Below are positions 48,574 to 58,183 of a stretch of DNA of 64,000 bases, piece after piece. The notes below the pieces were generated by a model that was not told where the DNA came from, searched no databases, and was given only the letters and a program-made list of their open reading frames with translations. The DNA is from Candidatus Woesearchaeota archaeon (GTDB taxonomy: Archaea > Nanobdellota > Nanobdellia > Woesearchaeales > DSVV01). The position numbers and the translations under genes are program-made. The first letter of the stretch is position 1; each line of letters opens with the position of its first letter. The DNA lies in the NCBI GenBank assembly GCA_018657385.1, contig JABHXF010000033.1, positions 1 to 64,000 of the forward strand, read 5' to 3'.

Positions 48574-49278
48574 TTAATTAGTTTGCGCTAGAAACTTTAT
48601 GGCAGAATTCTCTAATATGTTGACAGAGTTAATGATTGGAATTGGTGAATCTTCTTTTTTTATTAGTATTGGGAGATCTGTGCATCCTAGGATGACTTCT
48701 TCTACGCCTTGTTCTTTCATATCTTTAATTAGTTTAATCATAAATACTTTATCACTTTTTTCAACTTTGTTATTTATTATTCTTAAAATTATTTTACTTA
48801 AAACATTTTGTTCTAATAAATTTGGTGTTATTAATTCTATGTTGAATTTTTCTAGTTCTTTTTCAAACAATTTTTCTTTAATTGTTTTTGTTGTTGCCAA
48901 TAATCCTATTTTCTTAATACATCTAGAATTACATTCTTTTGCACATTCTTCTATGATGTTTAGTATTGGTATATTAGATATTTCTCTAAGTTGATCTATG
49001 AAAATGTGTGCTGTATTGCAAGGAATTGTAATTAAATCAACTTTGTTACTATTATTATTTAATCTTTTAACTGCATTTGAAAGTAATACTAGGTATTCCT
49101 CTGAAACATTTCCTGTTATCAACTGTTCTTCAGCAAATCTTGATACAGGCAAATTTTCTAGAGTTATATCTGGTTGTTTCTTTGTTCTTTCTTTAACCAT
49201 ATTATTTATATTAAGGCAAAATTGGCAGCTAGTTTCTGTTCCTAATCCTCCAATTATACCTAATCTTTTAGCTTTCAT
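48574..49278 (-). CDS. Aspartate/glutamate racemase family protein
   Basis: IGGLGTETSCQF, TIPCNTAH, VILGCTDLP. Confidence 0.92.
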   Translation of the reverse strand: MKAKRLGIIGGLGTETSCQFCLNINNMVKERTKKQPDITLENLPVSRFAEEQLITGNVSEEYLVLLSNAVKRLNNNSNKVDLITIPCNTAHIFIDQLREISNIPILNIIEECAKECNSRCIKKIGLLATTKTIKEKLFEKELEKFNIELITPNLLEQNVLSKIILRIINNKVEKSDKVFMIKLIKDMKEQGVEEVILGCTDLPILIKKEDSPIPIINSVNILENSAIKFLAQTN

Positions 49279-49321
49279 ACTATCACTAACTTAAGTAATC
49301 AAACTTGCCATATATATTTAA

Positions 49322-49377
49322 TTGAATAATATTCGAAAAACAAGCAAAAAATATATAAATAATTGAATATTATTCAA
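49322..49377. promoter_or_regulatory. Pair of palindromic operators flanking a TATA box
   Basis: TTGAATAATATTCGA (49322-49336) and TTGAATATTATTCAA (49363-49377), ATATATAAAT between. Confidence 0.65.
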
Positions 49378-49403
49378 CTTTATGTGTAAAATGGGGTAAA
49401 ATA

Positions 49404-49853
49404 ATGAAGGATATCAAACAAAAACTAATCAAACTCTTTAAAGAAGGATATTGTACACCACAGATAGCTAGGATTGCAAAGAAAATTAAAGAGCCATCTA
49501 CAACAATACACTATAATATAAAAAAATTAGAAAAAGAAGGGGCTGTAAGGGGATATAATGCTGTTTTTGATTATAAAGAAATTGGTTTAGGCTATTGTAC
49601 ATACTTATTTATTAGATTGAATACTGAAAACTATGATAAATCAGAAGATATTGCTAAGCAAATTGCAAAGTATGAAAATGTTGAAAGTGTAGATATTGTA
49701 ACTGGACAATATGAAATTATTGTTAAGCTAAGATGTAAAGATAGTGATGATTATTATGTTTTTGTTCAAAGATTATTAAAAAAATATGGTATAGCAAAAG
49801 CATTCTCAATGACATCACTTAAACAAGTTAAAACTGAGTTTGTTAATTTGTAA
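49404..49853 (+). CDS. Lrp/AsnC-family transcriptional regulator
   Basis: HTH plus C-terminal ligand-binding-like YENVESVDIVTGQYEIIVKLR. Confidence 0.9.
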   Translation: MKDIKQKLIKLFKEGYCTPQIARIAKKIKEPSTTIHYNIKKLEKEGAVRGYNAVFDYKEIGLGYCTYLFIRLNTENYDKSEDIAKQIAKYENVESVDIVTGQYEIIVKLRCKDSDDYYVFVQRLLKKYGIAKAFSMTSLKQVKTEFVNL

Positions 49854-49886
49854 TTATTATTTTTATATTATTTATTCAATCCTTTT

Positions 49887-50621
49887 TTATTCTAATTCAA
49901 AATAAACTCTTCTATTATTTTTGCCTTGATTCTTTGATTTAAGAAATTTTAATTTTCCTACTTCTTTTGTATTAGCAACATGAGTACCACCATCAGGTTG
50001 AATATCAAAACCAACAATCTCAACAATTCTAACATTTGTAATATTTTCTGGTAAACCTTTTGCCAATCTTAAGAATTTATCAACATCTTCATTCTTATCA
50101 ACATAATAAACTTTATTTTCATGACCTTCAGCTGCAATTTTGTTTGATTCTGCGATATAATTAGCTAGCATTTCAGGATTGTATTCTTCTACTGAGAAAT
50201 CAATTCTTGATCTTTCAATGTTTAATTGGTTGCCTGTAATCATTGCTTTGCATTCTTTATGTAAAACACCAGCTAAAATATGACATGCAGTATGCATTCT
50301 CATTAATTTGTATCTTCTATCCCAATTTAGTTTGCAAGTTACTTCATCTCCTTCATTTAAATCAGAAAGATTACAATCAACTTCATGGCTAATTTCTCCT
50401 GAGAATTTTCCTACAAACACAACATTGAATTCTTTTCCATCAGATTTTTTTGTAATAACACCTTCATCATGTGGTTGTCCACCAGAATTTGGATAAAAAG
50501 CAGATTTATCTAATGTAATGAATAATGTGTTTTTATTTTCTTTATCATTATTTTTAATACTAACAACCTTTGCATTCCATTCTTTTAAGTATGAATCATC
50601 TAAATAAAGTGTTTCTGTCAT
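49887..50621 (-). CDS. alaX: Alanyl-tRNA editing protein AlaX
   Basis: FYPNSGGQPHDEGVI, MRMHTACHIL, IQPDGGTHVANTKEVG. Confidence 0.95.
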   Translation of the reverse strand: MTETLYLDDSYLKEWNAKVVSIKNNDKENKNTLFITLDKSAFYPNSGGQPHDEGVITKKSDGKEFNVVFVGKFSGEISHEVDCNLSDLNEGDEVTCKLNWDRRYKLMRMHTACHILAGVLHKECKAMITGNQLNIERSRIDFSVEEYNPEMLANYIAESNKIAAEGHENKVYYVDKNEDVDKFLRLAKGLPENITNVRIVEIVGFDIQPDGGTHVANTKEVGKLKFLKSKNQGKNNRRVYFELE

Positions 50622-50648
50622 AATATCACCTAAACTATGAGAACTAAC

Positions 50649-51134
50649 TCACGTTTTAATATTTTTTGTTGATTTCATATGTTTTTTATTCTTTTGATAT
50701 CTTTTAACAATAAATAAAACTATAAAATAACTTAAAATGGATATGATTATTCCATTTATAATACTACCTACTAAATATCTTCTGCTAAAATTATAGACTA
50801 AATCAACAAACACCAAGTTATATTTAATAACAGGCACTGCTCCAAATAATAAATCTCCAACCTTATGATTTAACCAATAGATTGGTATTGAAACAATTGG
50901 GTTCCAAAATAAAATTGCACCAAATAACGATAGTTTGCTAATCCTTTCAAATATTAAAACTAATAACAAACCAATCAGAATATTAAAACCAGGGGTTGGA
51001 AGAACAGATATGAATGTTCCAATAGCAAATCCTAAAGCAATTGAATGAGGAGTTGTTTTAAGTTTAATTACCTCATTGAAATGATGTTTCATTAAATTTA
51101 TTATCTTTTTCATAATCTCAATAATTATGTTCAT
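50649..51134 (-). CDS. DUF2062-like membrane protein
   Basis: SPHSIALGFAIGTFISVLPTPGFN-like, WNPIVSIPIYWLNHKVG. Confidence 0.8.
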   Translation of the reverse strand: MNIIIEIMKKIINLMKHHFNEVIKLKTTPHSIALGFAIGTFISVLPTPGFNILIGLLLVLIFERISKLSLFGAILFWNPIVSIPIYWLNHKVGDLLFGAVPVIKYNLVFVDLVYNFSRRYLVGSIINGIIISILSYFIVLFIVKRYQKNKKHMKSTKNIKT

Positions 51135-51597
51135 CTAATTCATTGTTAGGATCAGTATCTTTATACTTCTCATAGTGATCTCTACATAACTTTCTACCTT
51201 CCCATATCTTAGAAGCCTTTCTTGTGCAATTATAATCTTCACATTCAGTAATTTCTTCATCAGATTCAGACATCCTAAATAGTCTTATTGAATTTAAACT
51301 TAACCTAAATTCTTTTATTAAATAATTAATAATATTTTCATAATCTATATTATATTTATAATCAAAAATAATCTTTACTTTTCTATTCTCTCTTTCTGTA
51401 TCCATTACAATTTTACCGTTTTCTGTGATTATAATTGATATAAAATAATTCTTGTTGATATTATAACTGATAGGTCCATCAACTAATTTTGAAGAAGTAA
51501 TATTCATGAGTTCTTCTAATACTTTGTTTATATATTCCTTTGTAAGCAAGCTTTCATCAATATTTACACATGAAATAAAAGTTATATTATTTTCCAT
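51118..51597 (-). CDS. Hypothetical protein with C-terminal Cys/His motif
   Basis: CEDYNCTRKASKIWEGRKLCRDHYEKY. Confidence 0.6.
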   Translation of the reverse strand: MENNITFISCVNIDESLLTKEYINKVLEELMNITSSKLVDGPISYNINKNYFISIIITENGKIVMDTERENRKVKIIFDYKYNIDYENIINYLIKEFRLSLNSIRLFRMSESDEEITECEDYNCTRKASKIWEGRKLCRDHYEKYKDTDPNNELDEHNY

Positions 51598-51700
51598 TGA
51601 TAATAGAATGGTGTTATGCTTTTTATACTTTCTCTTAATGTTGTTTTAAACTTTATTGTTTTGCGTAACCTTTATAAACCAATCAATCACTATAGTTTAT

Positions 51701-52618
51701 ATGGCATTTTTAGAAATAATCACTGGCTTTGCTACTCAAGTTTCAGGTTTTCTTCAAACTGGTTTAGGTAAACCTATATTAATTATAATAATTCTGATTT
51801 CAGCACTAATCATTGAAAGGATTGTAAGAAAACTGCTTCATAAATCATTTGAGAAATCATCTAAATTTATTAAAGTTGATCATACTCAATATGCAGTACT
51901 TAAACATATAACAAGCGCAGTTATCTATATGGTTGGTATTGGTGTAGCAATATTTATGATACCAGCCCTTAAAACATTGTCAATATCATTATTTGCAGGG
52001 GCAGGTGTCCTTGCAATAGTTATTGGTTTTGCCTCACAAACTGCATTTTCAAATATTGTTAGTGGTATATTCATTGCAATCTTTAAGCCATTTAGGGTTG
52101 GTGATACTATCCAATTTGGAAGTAATAGTGACAAAAGAGGAACCATAGAAGACATAACTTTAAGACATACCGTTATAAGAAATTTTGAAAATAAAAGATT
52201 TGTTGTTCCAAACTCAATTATTAGTAATGAAATTATTGAAAACTATAACTTAGGGGATGATAAGATCTGTAGGTTTGTAGAATTTGGTATAAGCTATGAT
52301 TCAGATATAGACAAAGCAATGAAAATAATGAGATCAGAAGCTATGAAACATCCTCATCTCTTAGATAATAGAAAAAAAGAAGAAAAAGATAAGGGGATTC
52401 CAGCTGTGGTTATTAGAGTAATTGGCTTTAGTGATAGTTCTGTTAATTTAAGAGCATGGGTTTGGACAAAAGATCCACCATCTGCTTATGAATTAGGCTG
52501 TGATCTGAACAAATCAATAAAAGAAAGGTTTGATAAAGAAGGTATTGAAATTCCTTTCCCTTACAGAACTATTGTCTATAAAGATCAAATCAATAGAGGA
52601 AAGAGATTTAGAAAATGA
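51701..52618 (+). CDS. MscS-family mechanosensitive channel
   Basis: GLGKPILI..AIVIGFASQTAFSNIVSGIFIAIFKPFRVGDTIQFG, RRFVVPNS-type motif. Confidence 0.93.
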   Translation: MAFLEIITGFATQVSGFLQTGLGKPILIIIILISALIIERIVRKLLHKSFEKSSKFIKVDHTQYAVLKHITSAVIYMVGIGVAIFMIPALKTLSISLFAGAGVLAIVIGFASQTAFSNIVSGIFIAIFKPFRVGDTIQFGSNSDKRGTIEDITLRHTVIRNFENKRFVVPNSIISNEIIENYNLGDDKICRFVEFGISYDSDIDKAMKIMRSEAMKHPHLLDNRKKEEKDKGIPAVVIRVIGFSDSSVNLRAWVWTKDPPSAYELGCDLNKSIKERFDKEGIEIPFPYRTIVYKDQINRGKRFRK

Positions 52619-53556
52619 TTGAAATATTTTATCTTGATAAAAAAGTAAAAAAGGCACAATTGAAAGATTTGCCTAAGTTAAAAAACAATAAGGTATGGAT
52701 TGACATATTTAAGGCAAGTAAAGAAGATATCCTTACTATTGGAAAAATATTTGATATTCATCCTTTGACAGTAGAAGATTTAGTTACCTCAAGTACAAGA
52801 ATAAAAGTAGAAGAGTTTCCAAATTATTTGTTCTGTGTATTTTATGGTCTTCTAAAAACAAAAGACATTGCACTCAAAGAGGTTAATTTTATCCTCGGAA
52901 AAGATTTTCTTATAACTAATCATAATCATGATTCACCTGCTTTTCAAGATCTAAAATCAAATCCTGAAAAGATTGAGTTATTGTTTAATAAAGGTGTGGA
53001 ATTCATATTTCATAGGCTTTTGGATAAAGAAATAGATAATTTTTCTCCAATATTGGAGACAATAGATGATGATATTGAAACTATAGAAGATTCAGTTGCA
53101 AAGAAAGCAGATTCAAAAATGCTTCAGAATATTCTTAAGATGAAACGTAAAGTAATTCTGCTTAAAAAGACTGTTATTCCACAAAGAGAAAAAATCTCAT
53201 TTATTGCTAAAAACGATTATAAGTTTATATCAAAAAAAAGTATACCTTATTTCAGAGATATCTATGATCATTCAATAAGGGTTGCTGACAGTATTGATAA
53301 TTATCGGGAAGCAGTTGGCAATACTTTTGATGTTTATATGTCTACTTTATCTAACAACATGAATGAAGTCATGAAAACATTAAGTATTATTGCTACAATT
53401 GCTTTGCCATTATCTGTTATTTCTGGGATTTATGGAACAAATTTCACAAAACTACCTGGTTCAGGTTTTTTATATGGATTCTGGACAATGATATTTGTAA
53501 TGGTACTTGTATCTGTGGGCATGCTTTTATTTTTTAAGAAAAGAAGATGGTTCTGA
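52615..53556 (+). CDS. corA: CorA-family Mg2+/Co2+ transporter
   Basis: C-terminal SGIYGTNF GMN-like region, two TM segments; ATGA overlap with mscS. Confidence 0.93.
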   Translation: MIEIFYLDKKVKKAQLKDLPKLKNNKVWIDIFKASKEDILTIGKIFDIHPLTVEDLVTSSTRIKVEEFPNYLFCVFYGLLKTKDIALKEVNFILGKDFLITNHNHDSPAFQDLKSNPEKIELLFNKGVEFIFHRLLDKEIDNFSPILETIDDDIETIEDSVAKKADSKMLQNILKMKRKVILLKKTVIPQREKISFIAKNDYKFISKKSIPYFRDIYDHSIRVADSIDNYREAVGNTFDVYMSTLSNNMNEVMKTLSIIATIALPLSVISGIYGTNFTKLPGSGFLYGFWTMIFVMVLVSVGMLLFFKKRRWF

Positions 53557-53600
53557 CTTTTAGTTTAGTTCTTATTTGCTTTATTCTATTAATATAATGG

Positions 53601-53788
53601 TATGTGCATAGCTCCTTTTATGATGTTGTTACTGCCTCAAATTTGTTATAGTGGCATTGTGTTTTTATTATGTTAGGAACTGAAATCCAATTATATACCC
53701 TAACATATTATTTTAGCAAGTTATACTTATGTGATTTCAGCCACTATAACCGGTAGTAACAACATCTCTGTTAGGAGCTATGCATATA
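53601..53788. ncRNA. Candidate structured RNA with nested pseudoknot
   Basis: P1 53601-53615/53774-53788 (15 bp), P2 53622-53636/53752-53766 (15 bp), P3 53645-53655/53740-53750 (11 bp), P4 53669-53677/53699-53707 (9 bp), P5 pseudoknot 53680-53687/53733-53740 (8 bp). Confidence 0.72.
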
Positions 53789-53833
53789 CATATAACAACA
53801 AATTTTATATAAAATTACATCAATAAACCAATT

Positions 53834-54583
53834 ATGGAACAAAAACAGTGGGATAAACTTGCTGAAAAGTATCATGATGAAGTAATTAGTCCTTTTTTTG
53901 GAGAAGTTGAAAATCCATTAATTGATGAACTAAAGAAAATTAAAAATAAAAATAATAAAATAGTTGCAGAATTTGGATGTGGTTTGTTTTATTTAGGTGA
54001 AAAATTATCAAAAATGTTTAAACAAGTGCATGCTTCTGATTTTTCTTCTAAAATGGTTAAGAAAGCAAAGGAAGGAAATCTTCAGTTTACTAATATTAAC
54101 CTTGTACAAGAAGATATAAGAAAAATAAATTATAAAAATAAATTTGATGTAATTCTTTCTGTAAACTCCTTATTAATGCCATCTTTAAAAGACATAAGTG
54201 TTTCATTTCAAAACTTACATAATGCATTAAAGAAAAATGGAACTTGTTTTATAATCTTACCATCGATGGAAGCTGTTATTTATCATGGACATTTGTTATT
54301 ACATCAACAATTAGATAAACATGACGAAGCAACAGCAAAAAGAACAGCTAAAGTAATGTTTGAGCTTAATAAATATGATCTGTTCACAGGACATTATACA
54401 GATGGTAAAGACAAGCAAAAGTTTTATTATAAACATGGAATCATGCAATTCATGAAAAAAGCTGGTTTTAATGAAATAAAAATTTCTAAAGTAAAATATC
54501 CTTGGGGAAAAGAAGTAAGTGATTATGAAGATTTTCCTAATGAAGATAAATTATGGGATTGGTTTATCAAAGCAAAGAAATAA
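53834..54583 (+). CDS. Class I SAM-dependent methyltransferase
   Basis: VAEFGCGLFYLGEKL, FDVILSVNSLLMP. Confidence 0.88.
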   Translation: MEQKQWDKLAEKYHDEVISPFFGEVENPLIDELKKIKNKNNKIVAEFGCGLFYLGEKLSKMFKQVHASDFSSKMVKKAKEGNLQFTNINLVQEDIRKINYKNKFDVILSVNSLLMPSLKDISVSFQNLHNALKKNGTCFIILPSMEAVIYHGHLLLHQQLDKHDEATAKRTAKVMFELNKYDLFTGHYTDGKDKQKFYYKHGIMQFMKKAGFNEIKISKVKYPWGKEVSDYEDFPNEDKLWDWFIKAKK

Positions 54584-55159
54584 TTAATATAACCAGCTTA
54601 AACCTTTTTTAACTAATTTTTCTATCTTTTGCTTAGAACTATCATCAAAATTTAATGCTCCACCATATTGAAATACTTTAGTTTTAATACCACAATATTG
54701 TAGAATGTCTTTTTTCATTATTTTTGCTGCTCTTTTCCCCATAAATAAGCATGACATGAAATTATTCGCACCACTTGTTATAAAAACAGCTGCTTTTCTA
54801 CCTTTTAGCAATCCTTTTGGATAACCATTAACAAATTCAAAAGCAAATTTTGAAGTGAAAACACGATCAATAAAACCTTTCATAATAGCTGGCATTGAGT
54901 TCCACCAAACAGGATAAATGAAAATTAGTTTATCTGCATTTGTTATTTGTTTTTGTATTTCTTTGTTTTGCTTTGAAATAGTGTAATTACCTCTTGTATA
55001 ATGTTCTTTTTCATGTAAAAGGGGATCATATTTCATTTTGTATAAATTAAGAAGTACAATGTCTGTTTCTATCTCTTTTAAACTTGCAATTACATTATTT
55101 AGGATCTCAGCACAGTGTCCACCTGTGTCTGGATGTGCATATATTATTAAAGTTTTCAT
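54584..55159 (-). CDS. NAD(P)H dehydrogenase (quinone)/flavodoxin-like oxidoreductase
   Basis: IYAHPDTGGHCAEILN, LIFIYPVWWNSMPAIMKGFIDRVFT. Confidence 0.92.
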   Translation of the reverse strand: MKTLIIYAHPDTGGHCAEILNNVIASLKEIETDIVLLNLYKMKYDPLLHEKEHYTRGNYTISKQNKEIQKQITNADKLIFIYPVWWNSMPAIMKGFIDRVFTSKFAFEFVNGYPKGLLKGRKAAVFITSGANNFMSCLFMGKRAAKIMKKDILQYCGIKTKVFQYGGALNFDDSSKQKIEKLVKKGLSWLY

Positions 55160-55241
55160 TATTATATTTACTTAACTTATTTAGTTAAATATTTTTCTGT
55201 TTATTCTAATGTTTATTAAGGTATAAGTAATTTAATTTTAA

Positions 55242-55592
55242 TTATTCTGAATTTAAACATAAAAACATTGCAAGATCCTCATCTGCCTTTAATGAATGTG
55301 GTGCATTAGCTGGCATAAAAATAAATACACCTGGCTCAAGCTTAATTTCATTATTAAATAATTTGAATGTGCCCTTTCCTTTTAATATTTGAACAAATCC
55401 TGCTTTTGTAGATGTATGTGTATCAATGTCTGTACCTTTTGCTAAATTCATTAATGTATAATTATAATTTTCTGATTTTGCTAATACTCTACTATTTATT
55501 CCACCTTCACTAAAATTCATAATCTCATTTAGATTAATATTAAATCCTTCCTTCATTTGTTCATTTAGATTTTTATTTTTTTCATTTTCCAT
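55242..55592 (-). CDS. Cupin-domain protein
   Basis: DIDTHTSTKAGFVQILKGKGTFKL..PANAPHSLKA. Confidence 0.88.
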   Translation of the reverse strand: MENEKNKNLNEQMKEGFNINLNEIMNFSEGGINSRVLAKSENYNYTLMNLAKGTDIDTHTSTKAGFVQILKGKGTFKLFNNEIKLEPGVFIFMPANAPHSLKADEDLAMFLCLNSE

Positions 55593-55594
55593 TT

Positions 55595-56464
55595 TTACAC
55601 CCAGTTTTCATTTACAATATTTCCTTGTATACCAACAACAACTGCTTTTATAGGTATCTTTCTTTCAGCGTTGTCAACTGCTGTCTTTGCTATATGCAAC
55701 AAGCCACCACAACAAGGAACTTCCATAATCATTACAGTTAATGTATTGATTTTTGCTTCATCAATAAGTGCTGTTAATTTTCCAATATAAATTTCTTGTT
55801 CAGAATCAAGCTTTGGACATGCAATTGCTAAACTTTTATCTTTCAAATAATCCTTATGAAAATCAGCTAATGCATATGCTGTACAATCTGCTGCTAATAA
55901 TACATCCTTATTTTGAAAATAAGGTGCATGAGGTGTTACTAAATGTAATTGAACAGGCCATTGTCTTAGTTGAGAAGTTCTTTTTCCTGATTCATCATCT
56001 TCATTATTATCTACATCTTTATTACTAAAATCTTTCATTGCCATGCCTGGACAATTACATTGTTTGTTTCCTGGCTCTTTATCATCATTCATATTCTCTT
56101 CCTCGCTATTTTTTAATGGGTTTTTAATATTATTATCTTCTAAATATTCAAGTGCTTGTTTCAAATATTCATTCTCATTGTGATCTATCATGTGTTGTAA
56201 ATGAGCCTTTACAGTATTCATGCCTTGTTTTACTATTTTTTCCATTACTTTTTTTTCATCATAAGGCTCTGCTTCTCTCTCAACTATTGTTATTGCACCT
56301 TGAGGACAATGGCCTAAGCAATTACCTAAACCATCACAAAATAAATCACTAATTAATCTTGCCTTATTATCTATTATTTGTAAAGCACCTTCATGACAAT
56401 TTGGAATACATAAACCACAACCATTACATTTATCTTCATCTATTTCTACTATTTTTCTTTTCAT
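55595..56464 (-). CDS. 4Fe-4S ferredoxin-domain protein with Cys-rich C-terminal domain
   Basis: CNGCGLCIPNCHEGAL, CDGLGNCLGHCPQGAI, VPCCGGLLHIA. Confidence 0.88.
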   Translation of the reverse strand: MKRKIVEIDEDKCNGCGLCIPNCHEGALQIIDNKARLISDLFCDGLGNCLGHCPQGAITIVEREAEPYDEKKVMEKIVKQGMNTVKAHLQHMIDHNENEYLKQALEYLEDNNIKNPLKNSEEENMNDDKEPGNKQCNCPGMAMKDFSNKDVDNNEDDESGKRTSQLRQWPVQLHLVTPHAPYFQNKDVLLAADCTAYALADFHKDYLKDKSLAIACPKLDSEQEIYIGKLTALIDEAKINTLTVMIMEVPCCGGLLHIAKTAVDNAERKIPIKAVVVGIQGNIVNENWV

Positions 56465-56643
56465 TTATGTTTCACCCTTGGTATTACAATTTAATTGATT
56501 AATATAACATATAAGTAAAAAGAAGTTGTTTATAAAACTTAGTCTATGGATTATGTGTTTATCATTTTATTATAACTATAATTTATAAGTTTTGAACTTA
56601 GGACCCATGTTAAATATAATAAAAAAAGAAAAAATTATTGTTA

Positions 56644-56739
56644 AATCAAGCCTAATATTTTTTGCTTTAGCTAGAGGAAGGCTTGATTAAACAATCCTTC
56701 AAATTTGCCAATTAATATTAAATTTTGGGCAAATTTGAA
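56644..56739 (-). terminator. Two consecutive perfect-stem hairpins downstream of the DoxX gene
   Basis: AATCAAGCCT..AGGCTTGATT and TTCAAATTTGCC..GGCAAATTTGAA; the latter abuts the stop codon. Confidence 0.5.
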
Positions 56740-57171
56740 TTACTTACATTTTTTACATAGTAAGTTATCCAAACTAAACTTTCCAGCACCATAACCAAAT
56801 AATAAGACCATTGATGCAAAGAAAACTACTACAAGTTCTCCACCATTAGTAAATGGATTTAAACCATTTGGCATATGTCCCATAATAAAAGCAACAATCA
56901 TTTGGATTCCACCTAAGGCAGCGAACACTCTTGTGAATAATCCTAATGCAATAGCTATTCCACCTACTAATTCAACTAATCCAGCAATAACTCCTAACCA
57001 AACTGGAATACTCATTGCACCAGCGAATCCTGATATAGTAAAATCACTCATGAATCCAAACTTCATTGCACCATGCATTGCAAATAACAATCCAATAATT
57101 ACTCTAAAAACTAAAAAACAATAATCACATTTTTTTTCACATTTCCATAATTTACATATTTCTAATGTCAT
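56740..57171 (-). CDS. DoxX-family membrane protein
   Basis: RVIIGLLFAMHGAMKFG, GLVELVGGIAIALGLFTR. Confidence 0.9.
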   Translation of the reverse strand: MTLEICKLWKCEKKCDYCFLVFRVIIGLLFAMHGAMKFGFMSDFTISGFAGAMSIPVWLGVIAGLVELVGGIAIALGLFTRVFAALGGIQMIVAFIMGHMPNGLNPFTNGGELVVVFFASMVLLFGYGAGKFSLDNLLCKKCK

Positions 57172-57232
57172 CTTTTCACCTCTTTTTTTATTAAATAATT
57201 ATATTTAAATACTAATATATATGTAATTAATC

Positions 57233-58165
57233 TTATTTTTTTATAACTTTATGGCCGCCAAATTGATTTCTCATGGCTGCAATTAGTTTTCCACAAATAT
57301 TTTTCTTAGTTTTACCTGTTTTTGTCTTTGCTGTTCTTGACTTTACCCTCATTAATCTTGCTTGATGTAGTACAGGCATGTCTGCAAGACCTTCTAGTTC
57401 TTTCATCTCGTCTTCAGTTTCTCCTTTTGGAACAGTACAAGATATTTTATCAAGATATCCTTTTGTCTTGAATGATTTCCATAACCAACTTGATAATTTT
57501 CCTGCAATTATACTTCCATTTGCATAAACTTTTGAAACTTCCTTAAGATCAGTATTAAATTTTGGTTTATGTTTTTCTATTGCAAGGAAACCTTCAGCAA
57601 GAGCACTCATCATACCATATTCAATTCCATTATGGACCATCTTAACAAAGTGGCCTGCTCCAGCATTTCCCATGTAACCATAACCATTTTTTGTACACAT
57701 ATCTCTAAAAAGGGATTCCACTTTATTGAAAACTTTCTTGTTTCCTCCAACCATCATACATGCCCCATTTCTTGCTCCTTCCATTCCTCCTGAAGTTCCA
57801 CAGTCAAGAAAATGAATTCCTTTTTTCTTTAATAGTTTGTTTCTTCTTATCGAATCTTTGTAAAAAGAATTACCTCCATCAATAATAATATCACCTTTAT
57901 TAAGCAGAGGGATAAGTTTTGCAATAACCATATCAACTGGTTTCCCTGCCTTTATCATTATCCAAATAACTTTTGGTGTTGTTTTTGAACTTGGTAATTT
58001 TTTCACTAACTCTTCAAGACTATAGGCAGGTATTGCTCCTTTTCTTTTCATCTGTTTTACAGGACCAAATGTACGATTATATGCTACTATTTTGTTTTTT
58101 TTCTCAATAAGATTAAGAACCATATTTGATCCCATTCTTCCTAATCCAATAAATCCTATTTTCAT
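57233..58165 (-). CDS. gnd: 6-phosphogluconate dehydrogenase (decarboxylating), short form
   Basis: GFIGLGRMGSNMVLNL, DCGTSGGMEGARNGACMMVGG, HFVKMVHNGIEYGMM. Confidence 0.94.
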   Translation of the reverse strand: MKIGFIGLGRMGSNMVLNLIEKKNKIVAYNRTFGPVKQMKRKGAIPAYSLEELVKKLPSSKTTPKVIWIMIKAGKPVDMVIAKLIPLLNKGDIIIDGGNSFYKDSIRRNKLLKKKGIHFLDCGTSGGMEGARNGACMMVGGNKKVFNKVESLFRDMCTKNGYGYMGNAGAGHFVKMVHNGIEYGMMSALAEGFLAIEKHKPKFNTDLKEVSKVYANGSIIAGKLSSWLWKSFKTKGYLDKISCTVPKGETEDEMKELEGLADMPVLHQARLMRVKSRTAKTKTGKTKKNICGKLIAAMRNQFGGHKVIKK

Positions 58166-58183
58166 TTTTTCACCATTATTTTT

